From: Actinomyces sp. ZJ308
Lineage (GTDB): Bacteria > Actinomycetota > Actinomycetes > Actinomycetales > Actinomycetaceae
Assembly (NCBI RefSeq): GCF_011752065.1
Contig: NZ_JAAIJY010000018.1
Location: forward strand, 1 to 64,000
DNA: 64,000 nucleotides
Direction of reading: 5' to 3'
How positions within the stretch are numbered: the first letter of the stretch is position 1; every line of letters begins with the position of its first letter. Below the pieces are notes generated by a model. The model had not been told where the DNA came from. It ran no database searches and was given only the letters and a program-made list of their open reading frames with translations. Below are positions 55,654 to 64,000 of this stretch, one piece after another. The position numbers and the translations under genes are program-made.

Positions 55654-57681
55654 ATGAGCACCACAGCCCCTTTCGGCACCTGGCCCTCGCCCATCACTCC
55701 AGGCACGATCACGACCCGGACGGTCCTGCTGTCCCAGGTCCGTGTGGACGGTGGTGACACCTACTGGGTGGAGCAGCGCGCCTCGCAGGCCGGGCGTAAC
55801 GTCCTGCTGCGCCGCGACGGCGACGGCCAGACCGGTGAGGTGCTTCCGCTGACGCCGGCCGACGAGCTGGTCGATGTGCGGACCCGGGTGCATGAGTACG
55901 GCGGGAGGGCCTACGCCGTCGACGGCGGGATCATCGTGGTCTCCCACGCCGGGGACGGGCGCCTCTACCGCTACGACGTGGCGCACCGCCTGCGTGGACT
56001 GGTCCCGCTGACGATCTACGGCGACGTGCGTCACGGCGACCTGGAGATCGACACCGGGCGGGGCCTTGTCTACGCGGTCCGCGAGGACCACCGCGGCCAG
56101 GGCGAGGCCGTCAACACCCTGGTGGCGATCCCCCTGGACGGCTCGGCCGCACGCGACGACTCGCGCGTGCGCACGCTGGTGTCGGGAACGGACTTCGTGG
56201 TGGCCCCGACGCTGTCGCCCGATGGCGAGCACCTGGCCTGGATCACCTGGGACCACCCGGGGATGCCCTGGGACAATGCCGCCCTGCACGTGGGCGACCT
56301 GGGCCCGGACGGCACGCTCGGCGAGCAGGCGCTGGTCGACGGCGGGGACGGGCACTCGGTCTCCGAGCCGCGCTGGACCGAGGAGTGCGACCTGGTTCAC
56401 GGCTCCAACGCCTCGGGCTTCTGGAACCTCTACCGCACCGAGGGCTTCCCGGTACGGGGCACCAACCGTCCCGGCTGGTCCGAGAACCTGCGCACCCGGC
56501 CCCTGCACCCGGCCGAGGCCACCTTCACCAACCCCGCCTGGCAGCTGGGACCGCACTCCTTCGACGTGCTCGACGCCGACCACATCATCACCTCCTGGGC
56601 CCGGGACGCGGTGTCGCACCTGGGGACCATCAGGCTCGCCAACGGTGAGCTCGAGGAGTGGAACGTGGGATGGCAGCCGATCGGCAACGTGGCCTCCAGC
56701 GCCGGCCGCGTCGTCATGCTGGCCTCCAACGAGATGGCGATGCCGAGCATCGTGGAGGTCAAGAACGGCACGGTCCAGGTGCTGCGCGGCTCGGGCGAGT
56801 TCGAGCCCGAGGGCATCGGGGTGTCCTTCCCCGACCCGGTCTCCTGGCCCACGAGTGACGGCGCGACCGCCCACGGCTTCTACTACCCGCCGACCTCGGC
56901 CTCCCACGTGGGGGGTGAGGACGAGCTGCCGCCCCTGATCGTCAACGTCCACGGCGGTCCGACGGCGACGGCCGTGCCCGGATACGACCTGCGCATCCAG
57001 TACTGGACCAGCCGGGGCTTCGCCTACCTCGACGTCAACTACCGCGGTTCCATGGGCTACGGGACCGGCTACCGCAAGGCCCTGGAGGGCAAGTGGGGCG
57101 TCTACGACGTCGACGACTGCGTCAGCGGCGCCCAGCACCTGGTGGACGCCGGGCTCGTGGATCCGCGCCGCATCGCGATCCGCGGGGGCTCGGCCGGAGG
57201 CTTCACGGTGCTGTCGGCCATCACCCACTCCACGGTGTTCACGGCGGCCAGCTCCTGCTTCGGGGTGACCGACCTCAAGCGGCTGGTGCGCACGACCCAC
57301 AAGTTCGAGTCGCACTACATCGGCCAGCTCATGGGCACCCAGGACATCGACGACCCGGTTCTGGACGAGCGCAGCCCCATCAACCACATCGAGGACATCG
57401 GTGTCCCGCTGCTGCTCATCCAGGGCTCGGAGGACCCGATCGTCCCGGTGGATCAGGCCACCGCCATGTACGAGGCCCTCAAGGCGGCCGGCGCGCCGGT
57501 GGCCCTGGAGGTCTTCCAGGGTGAGGGGCACGGCTTCCGCCTGGCCGCGAACATCCGACGCCGCTACGAGGCCGAGCTGAGCTTCTACCGCCAGGTGTGG
57601 AGGATCGGCGGGTCCTGCTCCCAGACCGAGCGGCGCGGCGAGGAGGACACCTTCATGGTCAAGGTGGAGAACCTGCGCTGA
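55654..57681 (+). CDS. S9-family prolyl oligopeptidase-like serine peptidase
   Basis: A 675-residue cytoplasmic peptidase with no signal peptide. The first 400 or so residues form the beta-propeller (repeated V-V-A-P-T-L-S-P-D-G-E-H-L-A-W type blades); the rest is the alpha/beta-hydrolase domain with N-V-H-G-G-P, nucleophile motif R-G-G-S-A-G-G, acid in S-E-D-P-I-V-P and histidine in G-E-G-H-G-F. Such enzymes cut short peptides after proline or related residues. The ATG has a strong AGGAGGAACC site. Its stop overlaps the start of the CLC gene by one base, so the two are linked. Confidence 0.92.
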   Translation: MSTTAPFGTWPSPITPGTITTRTVLLSQVRVDGGDTYWVEQRASQAGRNVLLRRDGDGQTGEVLPLTPADELVDVRTRVHEYGGRAYAVDGGIIVVSHAGDGRLYRYDVAHRLRGLVPLTIYGDVRHGDLEIDTGRGLVYAVREDHRGQGEAVNTLVAIPLDGSAARDDSRVRTLVSGTDFVVAPTLSPDGEHLAWITWDHPGMPWDNAALHVGDLGPDGTLGEQALVDGGDGHSVSEPRWTEECDLVHGSNASGFWNLYRTEGFPVRGTNRPGWSENLRTRPLHPAEATFTNPAWQLGPHSFDVLDADHIITSWARDAVSHLGTIRLANGELEEWNVGWQPIGNVASSAGRVVMLASNEMAMPSIVEVKNGTVQVLRGSGEFEPEGIGVSFPDPVSWPTSDGATAHGFYYPPTSASHVGGEDELPPLIVNVHGGPTATAVPGYDLRIQYWTSRGFAYLDVNYRGSMGYGTGYRKALEGKWGVYDVDDCVSGAQHLVDAGLVDPRRIAIRGGSAGGFTVLSAITHSTVFTAASSCFGVTDLKRLVRTTHKFESHYIGQLMGTQDIDDPVLDERSPINHIEDIGVPLLLIQGSEDPIVPVDQATAMYEALKAAGAPVALEVFQGEGHGFRLAANIRRRYEAELSFYRQVWRIGGSCSQTERRGEEDTFMVKVENLR

Positions 57682-59624
57682 TGACACGAACCTGGAAGAG
57701 GCTGTCCCAGCCCCTGTCAAGGCGCGCGGGCAGCCTCTTCCGTCATCACCGTGTCGGGCTCTACATCCTGGCGGTGCTGGTGGGGCTCGCCTCGGGCCTG
57801 GGGGCGGTGCTGTTCCGGCTGGGGATCGATGCCTGGTCCCAGCTGCTCAGCGGGGCCGATGACTACACCGTCTCGATGGGCCCCTCGGTCGGGTGGTTGG
57901 CGCCGCTGGGCACCTGGTTCGTCCTGGTGGCACCCGTGCTCTCAGGCCTCATCGTGGGCCCGCTCATGTCCCGGCTGGGCCACACGCCCACAGGTCACGG
58001 CGTGGCCGGCGTCATCTGGTCGACGCGACACCGCGACGGCACGATGGCGCCGCTTGCGGCCCTGGCGATGACGACGTCGTCGGCCCTGACGATCGGGGGC
58101 GGCGGCTCGGTGGGTCCGGAGGGTCCGATCGCCGAGCTGGGCGCGTCCACGGCCAGCGTCATCGGACGGGGCCTGCGCCTGCCCAGGCTCCCGGTGCGCC
58201 ACCTGGCGGCCGCCGGCACCGCCGCCGGGATCGCCGCAGCCTTCAACGCTCCTCTGGCGGGGGCCTTCTTCGCCCTGGAGGTCGTCCTCATGGGTTTCAG
58301 CGCCGACGCCTTCATCGTCATCGTCCTGGCCTGTGTGGCCTCAACGGTCCTGTCGCACCACCTGCTGGGGACGACTCTGTCGCTGTCGCTGCCTTACCTG
58401 GACCTGTCCGGGGACGCACAGCTGGGCTGGGTGGCCCTCCTGGGTGTGGCGGGTGGAGGCGTCGGCATCGGTTTCATGCGTCTTCGCTTCATCGTGCTCG
58501 ACGCCCTGACCCGCGCCTGGCAGCGACTGGGCGTCCCGATCTGGGTGCGTCCCGGAATCGGGGGGCTGGCCGTCGGCGCTGTCCTGCTGGTCCTGCCCGA
58601 GATGTACGGGGAGTCCTCGGCCGCGCTCAACCGGGCGCTGGCCGGTCGCTACACCCTGGCGCTGCTGCTGGTGCTGTGCGTGGCCAAGATGCTGGCGACC
58701 TCGATGACCTTGGGAATGGGCTTCGTCGGCGGGGTGTTCGCACCCTCCCTGTTCATCGGCGGGACGCTCGGGGCGGCCTTCGGCACCCTGGTGGCACCCA
58801 GCTACGCACCAGCGGCCGGGGTCTTCGGGGTCATCGGTATGGGGGCGGTGTTCGCCGGCGCGGCCCGCGCCCCGATGACGGCGGTCCTGCTCATCATCGA
58901 GATGACCGGGCAGCACGCGCTGCTCCTGCCCCTCATGCTGGCCACGGTGCTGGCCACCTTCACCAGCCGTTTCCTGTCGCGAGGCACACTGTTCACCGAG
59001 GAGCTGCGCCGTCGCGGTGAGGACGTCGAGGACCCGATGACCACCACTCTCCTGGGACGCACCCGCGCCTGCCGACTCATGGTGGACCCACCCGCCGTTG
59101 TCGAGGCCACGGCGACGGTGCGTGAGGCGGCCGCCCTGATGAGTCGGCACAGCGCCTCGGTCCTGCCCGTGGTCACGACGACAAGTGAGGACGCCCGTGA
59201 GCTGCTCGGCTGCGTGACGGCCGCTCAGCTGACCACAACGCTCCTGAGCGACGATCCCGACGGCGCCGGCGCGATGACGGTCACGGACCTGCCCCTGGTC
59301 CCCGACCGCCTGTCCCACGACTCCGAGGCGACTGATGTGCTCGAGGCCCTCACCCGAACCCGACTGGAGGGGATCCCGGTGGTGGCCCCTGCGTCCGACT
59401 CCGGTCCTGAGCGGCTGGTGGGGTGGGTGTGCCAGCGCATCGTCGTCGAGCGGATCTACGAGGTCCAGGCCCAGGCCCGCACCGCAGCCGCCGCCTACAC
59501 CTCGCTGGGATCCCGGCTGCAGGACAGATGGCACGCGCGCCCCGTTCCTGCGCGCAGGATCAGCAGAATCAGTCGTATCAGCCGGATCAGCTCACGCGGC
59601 TCGCGCCGATCCCGGCGTCGGTGA
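57681..59624 (+). CDS. CLC-family chloride/proton antiporter with CBS domains
   Basis: A 647-residue membrane protein with about ten or more hydrophobic segments. The gate motif G-G-S-V-G-P-E-G-P keeps the glutamate expected for antiporters, and G-x-F-A-P-S-L-F-I-G-G is the later selectivity motif. After the membrane part (about residue 440) two CBS domains follow (S-R-H-S-A-S-V-L-P-V-V and T-R-T-R-L-E-G-I-P-V-V), and a very basic tail with R-I-S repeats (R-R-I-S-R-I-S-R-I-S-R-I-S-S-R). Likely roles are acid tolerance and anion balance. Its start overlaps the peptidase stop (TGATG). Confidence 0.92.
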   Translation: MTRTWKRLSQPLSRRAGSLFRHHRVGLYILAVLVGLASGLGAVLFRLGIDAWSQLLSGADDYTVSMGPSVGWLAPLGTWFVLVAPVLSGLIVGPLMSRLGHTPTGHGVAGVIWSTRHRDGTMAPLAALAMTTSSALTIGGGGSVGPEGPIAELGASTASVIGRGLRLPRLPVRHLAAAGTAAGIAAAFNAPLAGAFFALEVVLMGFSADAFIVIVLACVASTVLSHHLLGTTLSLSLPYLDLSGDAQLGWVALLGVAGGGVGIGFMRLRFIVLDALTRAWQRLGVPIWVRPGIGGLAVGAVLLVLPEMYGESSAALNRALAGRYTLALLLVLCVAKMLATSMTLGMGFVGGVFAPSLFIGGTLGAAFGTLVAPSYAPAAGVFGVIGMGAVFAGAARAPMTAVLLIIEMTGQHALLLPLMLATVLATFTSRFLSRGTLFTEELRRRGEDVEDPMTTTLLGRTRACRLMVDPPAVVEATATVREAAALMSRHSASVLPVVTTTSEDARELLGCVTAAQLTTTLLSDDPDGAGAMTVTDLPLVPDRLSHDSEATDVLEALTRTRLEGIPVVAPASDSGPERLVGWVCQRIVVERIYEVQAQARTAAAAYTSLGSRLQDRWHARPVPARRISRISRISRISSRGSRRSRRR

Positions 59625-59713
59625 CGCGGCCGCCGTCCGGGCCGTTGTCTGAGCCGTTGTCCGGGGCGCTGTCCGGGTGGCTGTCCGGGTCGCTGAGGGT
59701 GCGGTGCCGGTCC

Positions 59714-60274
59714 CTATCGCTCGTCGCCGCTAGGAGGACTCTTGATCGATCGGTTCTCCTGGACCACCCGCGCCCTCTCGGTGAGGCTCTCGGTGAGAGT
59801 GTCGGACAGCTCGGTGATGCGCTCGGCATTGGCCACGATGCGCCGAGGGTCGGACATCCACATCCAAGCAGCGGCGACCACCGGGAGGATCACCGGCAGG
59901 TACCACCGGGACCCGCCCCAGTGCGCCCACACGGACACGCTGAGGTCGGCGGGCGTGTGCGGGGTGTCAGTCAGGGTGAGAACGCCGATGAGCACGGCCA
60001 TGGTGGCCAGCGCCCCCAGGCTCATCCAGCCGATGTTGCGCATCCGGCGCCCGTTGTGGGCCACGCAGACGGCCAGGAGGATGTACAGACCGCCTCCCAG
60101 GAGGTTCAAGGACCACACCGCGGGCGCCTCATGGGGGCTTCGAACCAGGGCGACCAGGGCGGGGACGAGGACGATCACCCCGAAGACGGCGAAGACACCG
60201 ACCAGGATGCGCCCCCATCCGTAAGCGGGGCGGCGGGTGTCCTGAACCGGGCGTACCGATGAGCGCTCGTCCAT
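59714..60274 (-). CDS. Hypothetical membrane protein
   Basis: A 186-residue protein I do not recognise. It has four hydrophobic segments (about residues 22-47, 56-75, 85-105 and 125-140), a cytoplasmic basic N-terminus (D-T-R-R-P-A-Y-G-W-G-R) and an alpha-helical charged C-terminus (I-V-A-N-A-E-R-I-T-E-L-S-D-T-L-T-E-S-L). A GAAAGG site 9 bases before the ATG at 60274 supports that start. It converges on the CLC gene and diverges from pepA. No link to a process can be made. Confidence 0.65.
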   Translation of the reverse strand: MDERSSVRPVQDTRRPAYGWGRILVGVFAVFGVIVLVPALVALVRSPHEAPAVWSLNLLGGGLYILLAVCVAHNGRRMRNIGWMSLGALATMAVLIGVLTLTDTPHTPADLSVSVWAHWGGSRWYLPVILPVVAAAWMWMSDPRRIVANAERITELSDTLTESLTERARVVQENRSIKSPPSGDER

Positions 60275-60348
60275 GGGGAACGACCTTTCCACGTGATGAC
60301 CTCCGGCACGCGCGGCGCCAACTCAGCCTCTAACCGATGCCAGAACGT

Positions 60349-60361
60349 TACTATTCACAAC
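60349..60361 (+). promoter_or_regulatory. -10 site for leaderless pepA
   Basis: TACTAT at 60349-60354, 7 bases before the GTG start at 60362; no ribosome-binding site is present. Confidence 0.5.
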
Positions 60362-62353
60362 GTGAGCACCATTAAGTTGACCAAATCCCTGAACGCACAC
60401 GCCTCGGTGGACGATGACCGTAAGGATACCGACCTCAGCAATCAGGCCGAGGCCAACACGGTCCATGAGACCGAGGACTCCGACACCACCGGCGCCGAGG
60501 ACCGGGCCGGCTCCAAGACCACCAAGCAGGGAACGAAGCAGGACACTGGCAACGCCAAGGACGACGCGCAGGCGCGCAAGCCCTCCGAGGACCAGGACAG
60601 CAACGCCGACGACGCCGACGACGCCGCTGACACCGCTGATACCGCCGATGCGCGTGCCGAGGCCGGTGACACCGCCGACGTCTCACCAGCACAAGGCCCC
60701 TCCGGGACCGAGCCGGCAGCCGACGTACTCGTCCTGGCCGCGGCACCGGGAAGGGACGGGGCCGAGACTCCCGAGATCCTCCTGGAGGGCCTGGAGCCCC
60801 CCTCCAGCACCGCTCTGGAGGGCCTGGACATCGAGGCGCTCGCGGCCCTGCTGCCGTCGCTGGGCTTCTCAGGCGCTCAGGACTCCGTTGTGCGTCTCCC
60901 CTCCTCGTCGGTCAGCACCGCGGCCTACCACGGTCCGACGACGATTCTTGTCGTCGGCGTCGGGACGGGGTGGGCCGACACCGATCCGCTCGCCGTCACC
61001 ACCGATGATGAGGCCGCCCTGGGCTACGACCAGACGGGCCTGCTGCGTCGGGCCGCCGGGCGCGCAACCCGGGCGCTGGCCGGAACCGGCTCCGCGGCCC
61101 TGGCGCTGCCCACGCTCTCCGAGGAGCAGCTCGCCGCCGTCGCGCACGGGGCCGCCCTGGGCGCCTACTCCTGGAAGGCGACGAAGAACGAGGACCGTCC
61201 CGGACAGGAGTCCTCCTCCAAGCAGACCTCCCCGTTGAAGGACATCTCCATCGTCTCGCCTCTGTCCGACACGCCGGAGGGGCAGGAGGCGCTGACGGGC
61301 GCCCTGGCACTGGCCGAGGCCACGGCCCTGACCCGCGACCTCGTCAACGAGCCGCCGAACCGTCTGACCCCGGAGGTCTTCGCCGAAAGGGCCCGCTCAG
61401 CCGGGCAGGAGGCCGGGATCCGGGTCGACACCTGGGACGCCCCGGCACTGATCGAGCAGGGATTCGGCGGAATCCTCGGCGTGGCACAGGGCTCGGTGCA
61501 CCCGGCGCGTCTGGTGCGCCTGGAGTGGGTGCCGTTGCATGCCGGCGAGGGCGCTGTGAACCAGACGCGCTCCGAGGGCGAGGATGACAACGACCCGACC
61601 CGTCCCAGGCACGTCGCGCTCATCGGCAAGGGCATCACCTTCGACTCCGGAGGCCTGTCCCTCAAGCCGGCCGCATCCATGCCGGAGATGAAGTCCGACA
61701 TGGCCGGCGCGGCCACCGTGCTGGGCGCCGTCATCGCGGCCGCACGCCTGGCCCTGCCGATTCGCGTCACCGCATGGCTGGCACTGGCGGAGAACATGCC
61801 GGGGGCCGACGCCCAGCGCCCCAGCGACGTCGTCACCATGTTCGACGGCACCACCGTGGAGGTGACCAACACCGACGCCGAGGGCCGCCTGGTCATGGCC
61901 GATGCCCTGGCCCGGGCCGTCACGGAGGACCCCGACGCCGTCCTGGACGTGGCCACGCTGACCGGAGCCCAGATCGTTGCCCTGGGCGACCAGGTAGCGG
62001 CCGTCATGGGAACACCCGACCTTCGTGAGGAGGTCGTGGCCGCGGCCCAGCGGGCGGGAGAGTCCTTCTGGCCGATGCCGCTGCCCGCGCACCTGCGTGC
62101 GACTCTGGACTCCCCCTTCGCCGACCTGCGCAACACCAAGGTCGGCTCCCGGGCCGGCGGGATGCTCTCGGCCGGTCTGTTCCTGCGCGAGTTCGTCGGG
62201 CGTCGGCCATGGGCACACCTCGACATCGCCGGCCCCGCCTACAACGACTCCTCGCCCTGGGGACTGACGCCGACCGGCGGTACCGGCATGGGCGTCTCCA
62301 CCCTGGTGGAGCTGCTCCGTTCGCTGTCCGCCGAGGTCAGCATCCTCTCCTGA
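60362..62353 (+). CDS. pepA: Leucyl aminopeptidase, M17 family, with acidic insertion
   Basis: A 663-residue cytosolic metallopeptidase that removes N-terminal residues. The M17 catalytic domain is intact: L-I-G-K-G-I-T-F-D-S-G-G-L-S-L-K, M-K-S-D-M-A-G-A-A and N-T-D-A-E-G-R-L-V-M-A-D-A-L. The family is normally about 500 residues; the extra length is mostly a low-complexity stretch (about residues 15-120) rich in Asp, Ala and Thr, placed after the first strand of the N-terminal macro-like domain, before A-D-V-L-V-L. A smaller insert (S-E-G-E-D-D-N-D-P) precedes the catalytic lysine. The GTG start is set by a leaderless promoter. Confidence 0.93.
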   Translation: MSTIKLTKSLNAHASVDDDRKDTDLSNQAEANTVHETEDSDTTGAEDRAGSKTTKQGTKQDTGNAKDDAQARKPSEDQDSNADDADDAADTADTADARAEAGDTADVSPAQGPSGTEPAADVLVLAAAPGRDGAETPEILLEGLEPPSSTALEGLDIEALAALLPSLGFSGAQDSVVRLPSSSVSTAAYHGPTTILVVGVGTGWADTDPLAVTTDDEAALGYDQTGLLRRAAGRATRALAGTGSAALALPTLSEEQLAAVAHGAALGAYSWKATKNEDRPGQESSSKQTSPLKDISIVSPLSDTPEGQEALTGALALAEATALTRDLVNEPPNRLTPEVFAERARSAGQEAGIRVDTWDAPALIEQGFGGILGVAQGSVHPARLVRLEWVPLHAGEGAVNQTRSEGEDDNDPTRPRHVALIGKGITFDSGGLSLKPAASMPEMKSDMAGAATVLGAVIAAARLALPIRVTAWLALAENMPGADAQRPSDVVTMFDGTTVEVTNTDAEGRLVMADALARAVTEDPDAVLDVATLTGAQIVALGDQVAAVMGTPDLREEVVAAAQRAGESFWPMPLPAHLRATLDSPFADLRNTKVGSRAGGMLSAGLFLREFVGRRPWAHLDIAGPAYNDSSPWGLTPTGGTGMGVSTLVELLRSLSAEVSILS

Positions 62354-62366
62354 GGCCGCCACCTGT

Positions 62367-62419
62367 CGGCAACGAGCCGTGACGCAGACCGCGATGCGGA
62401 TCCCAGCGGCTCGTTGCCG
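62367..62419. terminator. Hairpin terminator between pepA and lpdA
   Basis: Perfect 13-base inverted repeats, CGGCAACGAGCCG (62367-62379) and its complement (62407-62419), with an inner CCGC/GCGG stem in the 27-base loop. Confidence 0.65.
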
Positions 62420-62455
62420 GCACCACCGATATGCGGTGACACGTATCACCCGGTT

Positions 62456-62475
62456 TTCAGGACTCTAGTCCCTAA
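62456..62475. promoter_or_regulatory. DosR-box-like palindrome upstream of lpdA
   Basis: TTC-AGGACTCTAGTCCC-TAA matches 17 of 20 positions of the mycobacterial DosR consensus. It shares AGGAC-N3-AGTCCCTA with the palindrome upstream of pflB. It lies about 105 bases before the lpdA start. Confidence 0.5.
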
Positions 62476-62579
62476 ACAGCAACACTCCTGGCTCCTGCGC
62501 CTCCTCTTCAGGTGGAACAATGGCCCCGTGCCGAGCCGCCCCACAAGGGCGTCGTGACCAACCAACAAGGAGTGAGTTC

Positions 62580-63953
62580 GTGACAGAGACCGTCTACGAC
62601 ATGGTCATTCTGGGTGCGGGATCAGGGGGCTACGCCGCCGCCCTGCGCGGCGCCCAGCTGGGCCTCAAGGTCGCACTCGTCGAGGCCGACAAACTCGGAG
62701 GCACCTGCCTCCACCGCGGCTGCGTGCCCACCAAGGCCCTGCTGCACGCCGCCGAGACCGCCGATGCCGTGCGCGAGGCCGCCACGGTGGGCATCAAGGC
62801 CGCCTTCGAGGGGGTGGACATGCCGGGCGTCCAGAAGTACAAGAACAGCATCGTCTCGCGGATGCACAAGGGCCTTGAGGGCCTGGTCTCCTCGCGGGGC
62901 ATCGACCTGATCCAGGGCTGGGGGCGCCTGGTGGCCGCGGACGCCGTCGAGGTTGACGGCCGTCGCATCACCGGCCGCAACGTGGTCCTCGCCTCCGGCT
63001 CCTACTCCAAGACCATCGGGCAGGAGATCTCCGGAGGTGTCATCACCTCCGAGGAGGCCCTGGAGATGGACCACGTCCCCGCCTCCGCCGTGATCCTGGG
63101 GGGCGGTGTCATCGGGGTGGAGTTCGCCTCGGCCTGGGCCTCCATGGGCAGCCAGGTCACCATTATCGAAGGGCTGCCCCACCTGGTCCCCAACGAGGAC
63201 GAGGCGATCTCCAAGCAGCTCGAGCGCGCCTTCCGTAAGCGCAAGATCGCCTTCCGCACCAACACGATGTTCGAATCGGTCGAGCGCCACGACGGCGGCG
63301 TGACCGTGCGCACCCAGGACGGCAGGACCCACGAGGCCGAGGTCCTCCTCATCGCCGTGGGCCGCGGACCGGCCACGGCCAACCTGGGCTACGAGGAGGT
63401 CGGGGTCGCCATGGACCGCGGCTTCGTCCTGGCCGACGAGTACGGTCGCACCAACGTCCCCGGCGTGTGGGCCGTGGGAGACATCGTTCCCGGCGTCCAG
63501 CTCGCCCACCGCGGCTTCGCCCAGGGCATCGTCGTGGCCGAGAAGATCGCGGGCCTGGATCCCACCCCGGTCGACGACGTCCTGGTCCCCAAGGTCACCT
63601 TCTGCGAGCCCGAGATCGCCTCGGTGGGCCTGTCCGAGGCCAAGGCCGCCGAGGTCCACGGCAAGGACAACGTCACCACCGCCGAGTTCAACGTGGCCGG
63701 CAACGCCAAGAGCCAGATCCTGGGGACCCAGGGCTTCGTCAAGCTCGTCTCCCTCAAGGACGGTCCCATCGTGGGCTTCCACGCCATCGGCGCACGGATG
63801 GGAGAGCAGGTCGGGGAGGGCCAGCTCATGGTCTCCTGGGAGGCCGACGCCGACGACGTCGCCTCCCTGGTCCACGCCCACCCCACCCAGAACGAGACCC
63901 TCGGCGAGGCCGCCATGGCCCTCGCCGGCAAGCCGCTGCACAACCACGGCTGA
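62580..63953 (+). CDS. lpdA: Dihydrolipoamide dehydrogenase (E3)
   Basis: A 457-residue flavoenzyme that reoxidises lipoyl groups of 2-oxoacid dehydrogenase complexes. It has the FAD fold V-I-L-G-A-G-S-G-G-Y-A-A-A, the redox disulfide G-G-T-C-L-H-R-G-C-V-P-T-K, the NAD fold I-L-G-G-G-V-I-G-V-E-F-A, the second FAD site V-W-A-V-G-D-I-V-P and the C-terminal His-Glu pair H-A-H-P-T-Q-N-E-T. Length is normal. The GTG start has AAGGAG 7 bases before it. The next gene, 30 bases on, is probably E2. Confidence 0.96.
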   Translation: MTETVYDMVILGAGSGGYAAALRGAQLGLKVALVEADKLGGTCLHRGCVPTKALLHAAETADAVREAATVGIKAAFEGVDMPGVQKYKNSIVSRMHKGLEGLVSSRGIDLIQGWGRLVAADAVEVDGRRITGRNVVLASGSYSKTIGQEISGGVITSEEALEMDHVPASAVILGGGVIGVEFASAWASMGSQVTIIEGLPHLVPNEDEAISKQLERAFRKRKIAFRTNTMFESVERHDGGVTVRTQDGRTHEAEVLLIAVGRGPATANLGYEEVGVAMDRGFVLADEYGRTNVPGVWAVGDIVPGVQLAHRGFAQGIVVAEKIAGLDPTPVDDVLVPKVTFCEPEIASVGLSEAKAAEVHGKDNVTTAEFNVAGNAKSQILGTQGFVKLVSLKDGPIVGFHAIGARMGEQVGEGQLMVSWEADADDVASLVHAHPTQNETLGEAAMALAGKPLHNHG

Positions 63954-63983
63954 CCCAGCTAGACAAGAGTAAGGAAGACAGCA

Positions 63984-64000
63984 ATGTCCGAGTCCGTGAA
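63984..64000 (+). CDS. Start of a CDS, probably 2-oxoacid dehydrogenase E2 (dihydrolipoyl acyltransferase)
   Basis: ATG at 63984 with AAGGAAG 6 bases upstream; only M-S-E-S-V and part of the next codon are visible before the window ends. M-S-E-S-V-K is a common opening of actinobacterial E2 proteins, and the position directly after lpdA agrees, but the identification is mostly by context. Confidence 0.45.

Noticed and set aside
55540-57720. Long minus-strand open frame opposite the S9 peptidase
   Set aside because: The plus-strand frame has a full peptidase with catalytic triad and a strong ribosome-binding site; the antisense frame has no recognisable domain.

Overview
The window looks like chromosomal DNA of a high-GC, facultatively anaerobic actinobacterium, most probably an Actinomyces of the oris/naeslundii type. 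The evidence is the strong G/C third-position bias, the actinobacterial core block thrS-HIT-pgsA-PIM acyltransferase-pimA ... pdxS-pdxT-yebC-ruvCAB-yajC-secDF-apt-relA-hisS, DUF3000 and DUF349 proteins, a pyruvate formate-lyase system, and many leaderless genes. Genus assignment is inference from gene content, not from a marker search.

Layout. 1-384: end of an IS3-family element (OrfA start, minus strand) that has cut a nitrate/sulfonate-type ABC ATPase gene. 385-4945: DEAD-box RNA helicase with a structured leader, a PadR regulator and a CPBP membrane protease with an operator-like promoter. 5018-10846 (minus): two dynamin-like GTPases translationally coupled to hisS, and an MBL-fold hydrolase. 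10930-16285: ABC-F protein with a possible translation attenuator, DUF349 protein, TipA-like MerR regulator beside a strong MerR-type palindrome, and a small AbiEi-like protein. 16317-39758 (minus): the long housekeeping block: stringent response (relA), purine salvage (apt), Sec translocon accessories (yajC-secDF), Holliday-junction processing (ruvCAB), PLP synthesis (pdxS/pdxT around a NUDIX gene), PrsW and LemA-like membrane proteins, phosphatidylinositol mannoside synthesis (pgsA, acyltransferase, pimA), thrS, then a Fem-type peptidyltransferase and an ATP-grasp ligase that together look like a peptidoglycan cross-bridge module. 40066-40270: tRNA-Gly(GCC) and tRNA-Val(GAC) with promoter and terminator. 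40467-47219 (plus): glycogen/trehalose genes glgX-treY-treZ. 47378-49347: DUF3000 and an RNase D-like nuclease.

49450-52785 (minus) is the most interesting part: a pyruvate formate-lyase operon in which the enzyme is split. PflB carries the active-site cysteine pair but ends before the glycyl-radical domain, and that domain is a separate 81-residue gene with its own ribosome-binding site, followed by the activase gene. The region upstream of pflB carries a palindrome resembling the mycobacterial DosR box, and a sister copy lies upstream of lpdA at 62459-62475, suggesting one redox/hypoxia regulator for two routes of 2-oxoacid metabolism.

53171-64000: dxs, an S9 peptidase coupled to a CLC chloride/proton antiporter, a small membrane protein, an M17 aminopeptidase with an unusual acidic insertion, lpdA, and the first codons of a probable 2-oxoacid dehydrogenase E2 gene. 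No CRISPR array, prophage or biosynthetic cluster was seen.
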